Below the pieces are notes generated by a model, which saw only the letters and a program-made list of their open reading frames with translations, was not told the origin of the DNA and did no database searches. Position numbers and translations under genes: made by a program. Of a stretch of 40,497 bases of DNA, positions 17,694-26,039 are shown piece after piece. Every line of letters begins with the position of its first letter. Position 1 is the first letter of the stretch. This DNA comes from Peribacillus psychrosaccharolyticus ATCC 23296 (GTDB lineage Bacteria > Bacillota > Bacilli > Bacillales > DSM-1321), in contig NZ_AJTN02000250.1 in assembly GCF_000305495.1 (NCBI RefSeq), forward strand, positions 1-40,497, read 5' to 3'.

Positions 17694-18963
17694 ATGAAGC
17701 TTTCTGATTTTGAACAGACGGTTGATCCGGTAATTGTTGGACGAGGCAAGGACTACCTCGATAAGGGACGAATTACAACAGTGAAGGAAGTTAAGAAAAA
17801 CCATTATGTTATTAATGTTACAGGCACAGCATCATATAACAAATAGTATTAGAAAAAGCGCGGGGAAAAGTAATAAATGATCCTGAACATGCGGTTTTGC
17901 TCAGCATTACTGCTCTAGCAGTAGTCGTTGACATGCTGCAATATTGCGACGATTCCGGTGGAGATCCGGGCATGGCTATAAATGAATGCTTCGCCATTAT
18001 GACGGAGGCTATGGTGTCCGGTGCGTTAGATGACAGTACCAAAAATAATCTATTTACGAAACTGCTAAAAGAAGCTGCTCTTAAGCGTTACGAGGGATGG
18101 AGCGATTGGCAGGCCGAACTATTGGTAATGGGTATTTATGTAAGTGATACGCCTGCTAGAAGAAAAAAATAGAAAAACGCCTGGATACAATGCTGAAGGC
18201 GGTAAAGGGAGATAAGTGGGATACTAGATATGAAACCACACGAATCAAGCTCCTGCAATGGCAGCTAATTGATCGATTTGACGGAGAGATACCATCATTT
18301 GAATTTATTCTTAATCATACTGAACTTAGTGCTTTTAGAGAAAAAGCTATTGTATATTACCTGAATAAAAAGGAATACAATGAAGTACTCAAGTTATGTG
18401 TGGAAGGTCAACTAATTGATCAGGAACACTCTGGTCTGGTGACGAAATGGAAGCAGTATCAGATCGAAGCCTATGAAGGTCTTGGAGACATGGATAAGCA
18501 GCGGGAATTAGCGCTTGAGTTGATGTACGGTAACGATTATGAATACTTCATTAAGCTGAAAAGTATGTACGAGCCTGACGAATGGCCTTTAGTACGAGAG
18601 GGCATAGTAACTGTCTTTGAAAAACAGACATACCCTCCCTCTATATATGCGAAAATTTTAATAGAAGAGATGTTGACAGAAAAGCTTTTAGCCTATTGTA
18701 AGAGAGAACGATATTATATTGAACAATTCTATCCATATCTTAAAAGTGAATTTCCAAACGAAGTTGATGATTTATACAGACAATTTATCGAATCAGAAGC
18801 GGTTAAAGCATCCGATAGGAAGAAGTACCGTAAAGTCTGTAAAATTATCAAAACGTATAATAATGTGTGCGGAGCTGATCGAGCAAAAGTATTAATTGAG
18901 CATTTGAAACAGATTCATATCAATCGACCCGCATTTATCGATGAGTTAACCAAATTAAAATAA
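17694..18963 (+). pseudogene. Decayed SWIM zinc-finger-type protein gene
   Basis: Three pieces of what looks like one SWIM-domain protein (normally about 550-600 residues). Piece 1 (17694-17846, ATG after a GGGGGG tract) has the typical lead VGRGKDYLDKGRITTV and stops after GTASYNK, just where the CxC...CxH zinc finger should begin. Piece 2 (about 17849-18172) encodes VLLSITALAVVVDMLQY, the alpha-helical part after the finger. Piece 3 continues to 18963. Pieces 2 and 3 are joined by a one-base loss in the A7 run at 18163-18169, which may be a read error. The missing zinc finger and surrounding sequence between pieces 1 and 2 is a real deletion. Codon use is like the neighbours. The family role is poorly known. 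Confidence 0.65.
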
Positions 18964-18970
18964 TAGAGAA

Positions 18971-19013
18971 GGATAGAGCTGACAGCAAAAATGGTCAGGC
19001 TATCCTTTTTTTA
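18971..19013 (+). terminator. Terminator after SWIM pseudogene
   Basis: GGATAG-A-GCTGAC pairs with GTCAGGCTATCC around an A-rich loop, followed by a T7 run. Confidence 0.85.
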
Positions 19014-19193
19014 TATTAACTTAAATGATGATGGTGGTACTGCCTTACCCACTCCTCTCAACCTTAATACGGGAAAAGCCTACCGTTTTATAGACTTTTT
19101 ACTCATTTTTCACTGAAAAGAGGGAAGCAGCATCTCTTTTCTGTAAAGCAATGTTTTAAAATGGTAGTATAGCTAAAAATAAAATTATATGTA

Positions 19194-19222
19194 TTGTTAT
19201 TCCTATTTTAGAAGTATATAAT
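19194..19222 (+). promoter_or_regulatory. SigA promoter of alcohol dehydrogenase
   Basis: TTGTTA (19194-19199), an exact 17-base spacer and a perfect TATAAT (19217-19222). The start point would fall inside the Rex-type palindrome that begins five bases after the -10. Confidence 0.8.
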
Positions 19223-19226
19223 AAGT

Positions 19227-19244
19227 TTGTGAAATAATTCACAA
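19227..19244. promoter_or_regulatory. Rex operator
   Basis: TTGTGAAATAATTCACAA has perfect 7-base arms around ATAA and matches the Rex consensus TTGTGAANNNNTTCACAA at every defined position. It covers the expected transcription start. Rex senses NADH/NAD and represses fermentative genes when NADH is low. Confidence 0.88.
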
Positions 19245-19271
19245 TATACTTTACTGAGGGGGACAATTTAG

Positions 19272-20297
19272 ATGAAAGCAGCTGTAGTTAGTTCAATTAA
19301 TCCTGGGAAAGTTGAGATAGTAGATAGAGAGATACCAGCAATTGGTCCTGGACAAGCTTTAGTAGATGTTGAATATTGCGGAGTTTGTCATACTGATTTG
19401 CACGTTGTTAAGGGAGATTTCGGTGAAGTTCCTGGACGTGTGCCCGGTCATGAAGGTATTGGAATTGTGAAAGAGATTGCTAATGATGTAACGAGTTTAA
19501 AAGTTGGAGACCGTGTGAGTATTGCTTGGTTTTATCAAGGATGCGGAACATGTGAATATTGCTTGACTGGAAGAGAAACGTTTTGTCGAAGCGTAAAAAA
19601 CGCTGGTTTTAGCGTTGATGGAGCAATGGCACAGCAGTGTATCGTACAAGCGGATTATGCTGTAAAGGTACCTGAGGGGTTAGATCCTGCTCAAGCTAGT
19701 AGTATTACGTGTGCTGGTGTAACCTGCTATAAAGCAATTAAGGTGGCGGACATAAAACCGGGTCAATGGATAGCGATATATGGCTGTGGCGGTTTGGGTA
19801 ATCTCGCCATTCAATATGCTAAACATGTATTCAATGCAAAAGTTATTGCTATAGATATAAATGATGATAAGTTAGAACTTTCAAAAGAAGTAGGGGCGGA
19901 TCTGGTATGCAATCCACTTACAGATGGTGATGCTGGAGCGTGGATTCAGGATAAAGTCGGAGGAGCCCATGCAGCAGTTGTCACAGCTGTTTCTAAGGTA
20001 GCCTTCAATCAAGCTGTAAACAGCGTTCGTGCGGCATCTAAAGTAGTGGCTGTTGGTCTTCCTCCAGAAACGATGGATTTAGAAATTGTGAAAACAGTCC
20101 TTGATGGAATTCAAATTGTCGGATCTTTGGTAGGAACGCGTAAAGATTTAGAAGAAGCATTTCAATTCGGTGCAGAGGGCAAAGTGGTTCCAATTGTTGA
20201 AACAAGATGTCTTCATGAAGTAAATGATATTTTTGAAGAAATGGAAGCAGGTAAAATCAATGGCCGTATGGTTATTGATATGCATAAGCATGAATGA
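19272..20297 (+). CDS. adhP: Zinc-dependent alcohol dehydrogenase AdhP
   Basis: A 341-residue medium-chain zinc alcohol dehydrogenase close to the Geobacillus ADH-T/AdhP type. It interconverts ethanol or short primary alcohols and aldehydes with NAD(H) in the cytoplasm. Catalytic zinc ligands are Cys39 (CGVCHTDLH), His60 (GHEG) and Cys147. The structural zinc is held by Cys91, Cys94, Cys97 and Cys105. The nucleotide-binding motif is YGCGGLGN (about 169-176). The ATG follows GAGGGGG. The promoter carries a perfect Rex operator over the start site, so transcription should rise when NADH accumulates, as in oxygen limitation, fitting a role in NAD regeneration. It is monocistronic with a strong terminator. 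Confidence 0.96.
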   Translation: MKAAVVSSINPGKVEIVDREIPAIGPGQALVDVEYCGVCHTDLHVVKGDFGEVPGRVPGHEGIGIVKEIANDVTSLKVGDRVSIAWFYQGCGTCEYCLTGRETFCRSVKNAGFSVDGAMAQQCIVQADYAVKVPEGLDPAQASSITCAGVTCYKAIKVADIKPGQWIAIYGCGGLGNLAIQYAKHVFNAKVIAIDINDDKLELSKEVGADLVCNPLTDGDAGAWIQDKVGGAHAAVVTAVSKVAFNQAVNSVRAASKVVAVGLPPETMDLEIVKTVLDGIQIVGSLVGTRKDLEEAFQFGAEGKVVPIVETRCLHEVNDIFEEMEAGKINGRMVIDMHKHE

Positions 20298-20320
20298 AAG
20301 CTATAAATCGTGAAAAAACG

Positions 20321-20358
20321 CTCATCACTTCCGGCTGGCCGGAGTGATGAGTTTTTTT
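20321..20358 (+). terminator. Terminator after adhP
   Basis: The stem CTCATCACT(T)CCGGC pairs with GCCGGAGTGATGAG, with one bulged T, followed by T7. Confidence 0.92.
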
Positions 20359-20454
20359 ATAAAAATTTTTAGAGAATCTACACTTTTTAGCAACAATGAT
20401 AAACGGCTCGAATATGCATTACCTATACTTAAAATTTAGAAGCGGGGTAATGAT

Positions 20455-20949
20455 ATGAGGAACCCAGATAACAAGCAAAACCAACCAGTAAGTAAACGGG
20501 GTGAAAACGGGGCCCGAGTCCGTTCAAAAACAAAAAAGAAAGCAGCTGCCAATAGTATTAAAATTCCAGTGAGACCAGAGATCTTTCTCTATTTTTTTAA
20601 AGACCAAGACTTTGATGGTATAAATAATGTCGAGGTTGCCTTTACTGATGACACCGCAATTATCAGCGGTACAGCGAATAAGTTATTAATGACCATTAAT
20701 TTTACTTTTGAAGTCAAACCCATAGAGGTCACGGACCGAAAAGTAATTTTTAAAGTGATTAATATGACACCAGTGAATCAAGACTGGATTAAAAAAGCTA
20801 TCTTTAAGAAATCTACTTTTCTAACTTATAACCAAGGCAAGGTAATCATGGATTTAAATGCATTTGAGCCTGTGCGGCAGTTTCCTTTTGGAACGTTTAC
20901 ATTATGTGAAATTAAGGATGACATTCTTTGGATAGGAATCAATCTTTAA
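20455..20949 (+). CDS. Hypothetical protein, basic N-terminus and beta-rich body
   Basis: I do not recognise this 164-residue protein. The first 38 residues are highly charged and Lys/Arg-rich (SKTKKKAAANSIK) and probably disordered. The rest alternates short hydrophobic and polar stretches typical of a beta-sandwich, with a repeated pattern of hydrophobic strands ending in LCEIKDDILWIGINL. There is no signal peptide and no membrane segment. The ATG follows GCGGGG by seven bases. The gene lies alone between the adhP terminator and its own terminator, so neighbours give no functional clue. The basic tail could bind nucleic acid or the membrane surface; that is only inference. Confidence 0.75.
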   Translation: MRNPDNKQNQPVSKRGENGARVRSKTKKKAAANSIKIPVRPEIFLYFFKDQDFDGINNVEVAFTDDTAIISGTANKLLMTINFTFEVKPIEVTDRKVIFKVINMTPVNQDWIKKAIFKKSTFLTYNQGKVIMDLNAFEPVRQFPFGTFTLCEIKDDILWIGINL

Positions 20950-20979
20950 GGTGATTATCCTGCCAAATCAATATGTTAA

Positions 20980-21010
20980 GAACTCCTTCCTTATATAGAA
21001 GGAGTTTTTA
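20980..21010 (+). terminator. Terminator after hypothetical gene
   Basis: AACTCCTTC (20981-20989) pairs perfectly with GAAGGAGTT (20998-21006), followed by a T run. Confidence 0.85.
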
Positions 21011-21093
21011 TTCATTGATGAGAAGGAATGGCAGCTTAACGTGTATACTTTAGATAGAGAGTATGTCTTAGGAGGAATTAAAGGAGTGAATTC

Positions 21094-21705
21094 ATGAGAG
21101 ATCATTATTATGATAAATTGCTGAATATTAAAACTGGAGGTATTCAGCAGGGATTCAATAAATCTTTTCATTACCATCGATACGAACCAACGCCTTTTAG
21201 TGCTCTAGAAATTTTAATTGATCAGTATGAAATCAAAAGCTCAGATCGGATTGTTGATTTTGGGTGTGGAAAAGGACGATTAAATTTCTTCATAAATTAT
21301 CTGTACGATGCAACTGTAGTAGGGGTTGAGATGAATGAAGTACTTTATGATGAGGCGATGAATAACCGAACAAACTATTTAAAAAAGAGCAAGACGAATA
21401 CAGATAAAATTGAGTTTCACTGCTGTTATGCACAAGAGTATGAAATCAAGCCTGAGGATAACCGATTTTACTTTTTCAATCCGTTTTCAATCCAAGTGTT
21501 TAATACGATCGTAAATAACATTTTAGTTTCATTGGAAACAACATCTCGTGAGGTAGAGTTACTCTTATATTATCCATCAGAAGATTATATCTATTTCTTG
21601 GAAAATCAAACCTTCTTTGAATTAAAGAAAGAAGTTATTTTGCCGGGTTTATATGAACATAATAGTAATGAACGGTTTCTAATTTATTCGTTATCCTTTG
21701 TTTAG
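21094..21705 (+). CDS. Class I SAM-dependent methyltransferase
   Basis: A 203-residue Rossmann-fold methyltransferase. Motif I is VDFGCGKGRLNFF (about 53-65), with the acidic residue ending strand 2 in VVGVEMNE (about 75-82). A motif-IV-like segment FYFFNPFS (about 123-130) precedes the last strands. The substrate is unknown; the phenylalanine/asparagine-rich motif IV is not typical of DNA methylases (no DPPY/NPPY), so a protein or small-molecule target is more likely. The ATG follows GGAGTG, with a second GGAGG further upstream. It is followed by about 330 bases containing only one small ORF. Confidence 0.88.
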   Translation: MRDHYYDKLLNIKTGGIQQGFNKSFHYHRYEPTPFSALEILIDQYEIKSSDRIVDFGCGKGRLNFFINYLYDATVVGVEMNEVLYDEAMNNRTNYLKKSKTNTDKIEFHCCYAQEYEIKPEDNRFYFFNPFSIQVFNTIVNNILVSLETTSREVELLLYYPSEDYIYFLENQTFFELKKEVILPGLYEHNSNERFLIYSLSFV

Positions 21706-21822
21706 AGAAGCTACAGGATTTACAGGAAGTCGAATCGGTTGACGCACCTTACAGCTGGCCAACGATTAGTGATATAATGGTATAATATTACTATTATAGT
21801 TACATAGTGAGGTGGATTATCG

Positions 21823-22008
21823 TTGAAGGCTGCATTTTCCGAGTATGAAAAGCAGAAAATAAAAACTGGTGAGAAGATAAATGTCCTCAGCCTGTTATGT
21901 TCTTGGAAAACACCTGCGTTGACTTTCAATATATGGAATACTATACTTTTAGACGAAAAAGTATGGATTAAATTTACTGCGATTCAAGATTCTTATGAAT
22001 GTTACTAA
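21823..22008 (+). CDS. Small hypothetical ORF upstream of MFS exporter
   Basis: A 61-residue ORF with a TTG start ten bases after GAGGTGG. I do not recognise the product: it is mixed charged and hydrophobic, with no clear membrane helix or DNA-binding motif. It ends 32 bases before the MFS gene on the same strand. It could be a real small protein, a leader peptide that controls the exporter, or the remnant of a lost regulator. The AT-rich sequence before it (21773-21790) contains two TATAAT hexamers, but neither has a good -35. Confidence 0.35.
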   Translation: MKAAFSEYEKQKIKTGEKINVLSLLCSWKTPALTFNIWNTILLDEKVWIKFTAIQDSYECY

Positions 22009-22040
22009 TTGGTTTTACGGATCTTTAGAAGGAGAAATCT

Positions 22041-23210
22041 ATGGAAACTAAAAAAGTGTTACCTGTTCTTTTTTTAGTAATGTTTTTAGTAATGGTTGGT
22101 TTTGGTATTATCATTCCTGTTTTACCATTTTTAGCAGAAAAAGTTGGCGGGAGTCCTACTGAACTTGGAATTTTAATGGCTGTATATTCGTTAATGCAAT
22201 TATTTTTCGCCCCAATGTGGGGACGTATTTCTGACCGTATCGGAAGGAAGCCGGTGATGTTGATAGGAATTGCAGGGCTTGCTCTTTCCTTTTTTATTAT
22301 GGCAATGGCAGATTCTTTATGGGTATTATTTGTGGCTAGAATTGTAGGCGGGATTCTTTCTTCAGCAAATATGCCAACGACTATGGCTTATGTAGCAGAT
22401 ATCACGACACCTGAAGAACGAGGAAAAGGAATGGGGATTATTGGAGCTGCTACAGGATTAGGCTTCGTTTTTGGTCCAGCAATTGGCGGTATTTTTTCTA
22501 AGGTAAGTTTGAATATGCCTTTTTATATCGCTGGAATCTTCTCGATTATTACATTCTTTTTAGTAATCGTATTAGTTAAAGAATCATTGTCGGTAGAAAA
22601 GAGGGTAAAACGATCCGATAAAAAAGCGTCCATGTGGAAAGCCTTTCAGGGACCTGTATCAATCATCTTTATTCTGCAATTAATTATCACGCTCTCAATG
22701 GCAGGTCTTGAAACGACTTTCGCTTACTTTGCTGCACAAAGAGCAGGTATTGGTACGGTTCAATTAGGATACATATTTATGATTATGGGATTCGGCAGTG
22801 CAATTGTTCAGGGTGGTTTAGTTGGACCAATGACCAAAAAATATGGGGAAGGTGCAGTTATACGAGTGGGAGTTATCGTGTCAGCAATAGGATTTATCCT
22901 AATATTGTTCTCGCATAGCTTCTGGACATCTGCGGCGTTTTTAACCATTTTTGGTTTAGGAAACGGAGTCATCCGTCCTGCAATTTCGTCTCTTTTGACG
23001 AAAAATTCAACATCTGGACATGGTAGTGCTACAGGATTGCTTTCCTCTTTTGATTCATTTGGCCGAATAGCGGGACCTCCTATAGGCGGAGCGTTATATT
23101 CCGTATCAATTGGTTTACCGTATATTTCTGGAGCCATCCTTTCAATATTTGCGTTAGTTCTCTATCAAATTTATCATGTTAAGAACCGTAAAATAAATAT
23201 GGTGGTTTGA
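22041..23210 (+). CDS. MFS transporter (multidrug/tetracycline exporter type)
   Basis: A 389-residue major facilitator with 12 predicted membrane helices, of the drug:proton antiporter DHA1 type. Motif A is visible as GRISDRIGRKPVM (about 61-73) after helix 2, and the antiporter motif C as GLGFVFGPAIGG (about 139-150) in helix 5. These indicate proton-driven efflux, probably of drugs or toxic metabolites; the substrate cannot be read from sequence. The ATG follows AGAAGGAG. The small ORF just upstream may be co-transcribed. A T-tailed hairpin follows the stop, so the unit ends here. Confidence 0.92.
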   Translation: METKKVLPVLFLVMFLVMVGFGIIIPVLPFLAEKVGGSPTELGILMAVYSLMQLFFAPMWGRISDRIGRKPVMLIGIAGLALSFFIMAMADSLWVLFVARIVGGILSSANMPTTMAYVADITTPEERGKGMGIIGAATGLGFVFGPAIGGIFSKVSLNMPFYIAGIFSIITFFLVIVLVKESLSVEKRVKRSDKKASMWKAFQGPVSIIFILQLIITLSMAGLETTFAYFAAQRAGIGTVQLGYIFMIMGFGSAIVQGGLVGPMTKKYGEGAVIRVGVIVSAIGFILILFSHSFWTSAAFLTIFGLGNGVIRPAISSLLTKNSTSGHGSATGLLSSFDSFGRIAGPPIGGALYSVSIGLPYISGAILSIFALVLYQIYHVKNRKINMVV

Positions 23211-23218
23211 GTATTTTT

Positions 23219-23256
23219 AACCTGTAAACTTGGAAACAAGCTTACAGGTTTTTTGT
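23219..23256 (+). terminator. Terminator after MFS gene
   Basis: AACCTGTAA (23219-23227) pairs with TTACAGGTT (23242-23250), plus an inner CTTG/CAAG pairing, then T6. Confidence 0.9.
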
Positions 23257-23449
23257 TGTGACTTTTGTTGGAATAATATTGTTAAATAAAGTAGAAATTA
23301 ATTAAGTACATGTTCTAAGTCACAAATATAATGGAGAAATTAAGAACAAAACCATGTGTATAAAGGCTCTAAAAGCAGAGATTAGACGGGTAGTACTTTT
23401 GACGGAATTTTCACATTCGTCTGATTTAATTCTATTATAAGAATTACCA

Positions 23450-23479
23450 TTGCCGAAACTAAAATTAGAGTGATATAAT
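23450..23479 (+). promoter_or_regulatory. Promoter of OPT transporter operon
   Basis: TTGCCG (23450-23455), an 18-base spacer and TATAAT (23474-23479). An AATTCT/AGAATT inverted repeat (23428-23445) lies just before the -35. The gap 23257-23427 shows no gene. Confidence 0.6.
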
Positions 23480-23519
23480 GTCTCCTATGATTTAAAGTCC
23501 AATACAGGAAGTGACTAAA

Positions 23520-25409
23520 TTGTCTAACAATTCAAAAGAAAGTAAATTTGTTCCTTACGTCTCAGCGTCAAAGTCTTTACCAGAGCTTACAGCTACTGCC
23601 ATTATTTTAGGTATTATTCTTGCTATAGTATTTGGTGCCGCTAACGCATACTTAGGACTTCTTATTGGACTAACTGTTTCTGCATCTATTCCTGCAGCAG
23701 TTATTTCAATGGCGATCTTAAGAGGAGTTTTACGTCGTGATTCAATATTAGAAAATAATATTGTTCAAACAATGACTACTGCCGGTGAAGCTATTGGAGC
23801 CGGAGCTGTATTTACACTTCCTGCCTTATTCATGTGGGATCTAGATGTGAGTCAGCTATTTATTATTTTCGTAGCTCTTACAGGAGGATTTCTAGGTGTA
23901 TTTATGATGGTACCCCTACGACAGCTACTAATTGTAAATGAGCACGAAACTTTACCATTCCCAGAAGGAACTGCTTGTGCAGAAGTTCTGAAATCAGGTG
24001 AAGAGGGCGGATCAAACGCCAAATTAATTGGTATAGGATTAGTCATCGGTGGTGCAATTAAAGTACTTGGTGATGGCTTTAAACTTTTCAAAACAGAAGT
24101 TGAAACAAGCATTGTAGGATTTAAAAATGCTGTAGTTGGACTTGATGTTTTTCCTGCCTTATTAGGTGTAGGGTATATTATCGGGCCGCGTGTTGCTGGG
24201 CAAATGCTTGGCGGCGGACTTCTAGCTTGGGTTGTACTTATTCCAGCCATCAGCTTCTTTGGTGGTAATGCTACTGTAGCTATCTTCCCATCTGAAGTTC
24301 CAATTGGTGAATTAGATGCATGGGGAATTTGGGATAATTATATTCGTTATATTGGTGCAGGTGCGGTTGCTACAGGGGGATTAATTACCTTAGTTAAAAC
24401 TTTACCAATGCTATTTAAATCTGGTATGGATACAATTAAAGGCCTACAATCCAATAAAGGCCAGCTTAAACCACAGCCTATTCGTACGGAAAGAGATATG
24501 CCTGCGAAATATGTTTGGATCGGTATCTTGGCTATCATTTTAATTATTGCTTTTATACCTGTTACAGAAGTTGGTTTCATTGGTGCTCTTGCAATAGGAA
24601 TCTTTGGTTTCTTATTTGTTACTGTTGCTTCTAGAATTGTAGGGATCGTCGGTAGTTCTTCATCGCCGGTTTCTGGAATGACTATTGCTACACTACTTAT
24701 TGTTGCTCTTGTCTATTCGTCAGTTGGATATACAGGAATGAAAGGTATGATTGCTGCATTAACTGTCTCAGCAATTGTGTGTACGGCTCTTGCAGTTGCT
24801 GGAGACGTTTCTCAAGATTTAAAAACTGGTTACATTGTTGGCGGAACACCATGGAAACAGCAAGTTGCTATGATGATTGGTGTCGTTGCATCCGCATCTG
24901 TAATTGGTTTTATCCTTATTCTTATGAATAATGCTTATACTATTGGCTCTTCTGACTTGCCTGCACCTAAAGCAGCACTAATGAAGATACTTGCTGAAGG
25001 TGTTCTAGGCGGAGATTTACCTTGGACGTTGATCTTTATCGGCGCAGCCATTTCAATCACGCTTGAATTCTTTGGTTTAAATTCATTAACAGTTGCAGTG
25101 GGAATTTACTTGCCTGTTCATACTAGTGCGCCAATTATGATTGGTGGATTTGTTCGTTACTTCGTAGAATTCTTTGCAAAAACAAAAGAAGCTCTTAAAG
25201 AACGTGTAGACAGAGGTGTATTACTAGCTTCAGGTTTAATTGCAGGTGAATCTTTACTTGGTGTATTGATTGCTGTTTTAATTGCAGTTGGAGTGAAAGT
25301 TCCAGAGACTGCGGCAATGGCAAGCAATCTCATCCCGCTCTTATTATTCTTGGCACTAGCTGGATTCCTTTGGTACATGGCTAGTAAGAAGGTTAAGAAA
25401 AATGTTTAA
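23520..25409 (+). CDS. OPT family oligopeptide transporter
   Basis: A 629-residue member of the OPT (oligopeptide transporter/YSL) family with about 14-16 membrane segments, expected to take up small peptides or metal-chelate complexes by ion symport. The N-terminal AYLGLLIGLTVSASIPAAVI (about 43-62) and the FPEGTACAEVL block (about 149-159) are typical of bacterial OPT proteins. I prefer TTG 23520: AGGAAG at 23506-23511 overlaps the in-frame GTG at 23511 and is correctly spaced for the TTG. The stop overlaps the start of the next gene by eight bases, so the two are translationally coupled. No peptide-binding protein or ATPase is nearby, as expected for OPT. Confidence 0.92.
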   Translation: MSNNSKESKFVPYVSASKSLPELTATAIILGIILAIVFGAANAYLGLLIGLTVSASIPAAVISMAILRGVLRRDSILENNIVQTMTTAGEAIGAGAVFTLPALFMWDLDVSQLFIIFVALTGGFLGVFMMVPLRQLLIVNEHETLPFPEGTACAEVLKSGEEGGSNAKLIGIGLVIGGAIKVLGDGFKLFKTEVETSIVGFKNAVVGLDVFPALLGVGYIIGPRVAGQMLGGGLLAWVVLIPAISFFGGNATVAIFPSEVPIGELDAWGIWDNYIRYIGAGAVATGGLITLVKTLPMLFKSGMDTIKGLQSNKGQLKPQPIRTERDMPAKYVWIGILAIILIIAFIPVTEVGFIGALAIGIFGFLFVTVASRIVGIVGSSSSPVSGMTIATLLIVALVYSSVGYTGMKGMIAALTVSAIVCTALAVAGDVSQDLKTGYIVGGTPWKQQVAMMIGVVASASVIGFILILMNNAYTIGSSDLPAPKAALMKILAEGVLGGDLPWTLIFIGAAISITLEFFGLNSLTVAVGIYLPVHTSAPIMIGGFVRYFVEFFAKTKEALKERVDRGVLLASGLIAGESLLGVLIAVLIAVGVKVPETAAMASNLIPLLLFLALAGFLWYMASKKVKKNV

Positions 25410-25770
25410 AAAAAGACGCAAAGAGGAGAAGAACCTACTAATTATGGTTCCTCTTTTGGAGAAACGAGTCACGTTGAAAAAGGAGTCCGATGGAGCTTTT
25501 TTGATCATCCAGAGGACTAACATAGTAGAAAGATTTACGATTCGTTTCTTCAAACAGCCTGCCGTTCGTCGAATTAAACTTGATAAATTTGGATTATTTG
25601 TTGTTGAACAGCTTGATTCCCATAAGAATGTACAACAAATAGCTGATGAGATGAGTGAACATTTTGGTGAAGAAGCAGAGCCTGCCCTACCGCGGCTTGT
25701 GAAGTTTTTACAAGTACTTGAAGTATATGACTGGATTATCTGGGATACCGATGATTCAGTTTTAAAATAA
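25402..25770 (+). CDS. PqqD-like (RRE fold) protein coupled to OPT transporter
   Basis: A 122-residue protein. A basic N-terminal lead (KKRRKEEKN) is followed by a PqqD-like domain: VRRIKLDKFGLFVVEQLD, then the helical NVQQIADEMSEHFGEEAEPA and LPRLVKFLQVLE (about 103-114). PqqD domains bind leader peptides of ribosomally made peptides (RiPP recognition elements) and normally serve radical SAM enzymes. None is present in this window. The gene overlaps the OPT transporter by eight bases, so it is likely made in step with it; a peptide-binding accessory or regulatory role is inference. A strong terminator ends the unit. Confidence 0.8.
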   Translation: MFKKRRKEEKNLLIMVPLLEKRVTLKKESDGAFLIIQRTNIVERFTIRFFKQPAVRRIKLDKFGLFVVEQLDSHKNVQQIADEMSEHFGEEAEPALPRLVKFLQVLEVYDWIIWDTDDSVLK

Positions 25771-25775
25771 GTTTC

Positions 25776-25809
25776 CCCCCATATTTCATAATATGGGGGT
25801 GTTTTTTTT
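25776..25809 (+). terminator. Terminator after OPT/PqqD operon
   Basis: CCCCCATATT (25776-25785) pairs perfectly with AATATGGGGG (25790-25799) around TCAT, followed by G and T8. Confidence 0.93.
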
Positions 25810-25857
25810 GTGCTTGGGAAACATGTATTGGATGTAATTTAGTTTTCTAGAAACATA

Positions 25858-25886
25858 TTGATTTTATAATTATCATTCACTATAAT
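25858..25886 (+). promoter_or_regulatory. SigA promoter of the sugar ABC/GH1 operon
   Basis: TTGATT (25858-25863), an exact 17-base spacer and TATAAT (25881-25886). The expected start point is inside the cre-like site. Confidence 0.8.
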
Positions 25887-25892
25887 CATTAT

Positions 25893-25906
25893 TGAAAGCG
25901 CTTTAC
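25893..25906. promoter_or_regulatory. cre-like site (CcpA)
   Basis: TGAAAGCGCTTTAC differs from the cre form TGAAAGCGCTTTCA only at its last two bases and contains the palindrome AAAGCGCTTT. It covers the predicted start point, the usual position for CcpA carbon catabolite repression. Confidence 0.72.
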
Positions 25907-25946
25907 TGGTTAATTTTGTAATATTTATATTTTTTTACTCTTTGTA

Positions 25947-25958
25947 GAAACCGGTTTC
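25947..25958. promoter_or_regulatory. LacI-family operator palindrome
   Basis: GAAACCGGTTTC is a perfect 12-base palindrome with the central CG typical of LacI-family sites. It lies downstream of the promoter, in the leader of an operon that encodes a LacI regulator, so autoregulation with sugar induction is likely. Confidence 0.7.
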
Positions 25959-26039
25959 GTTAATTAGAAAGGAGGTAAATAAAACGCTTAACAGAAGGCG
26001 ATCTCAATAAAATCTAATCTATTTTCGGGGGGAAATATC

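Noticed and set aside
23406-23420. AATTTTCACATTCGT before the OPT gene as a CodY box
   Set aside because: Only one half fits AATTTTCWGAAAATT; about five mismatches are too many in AT-rich DNA.
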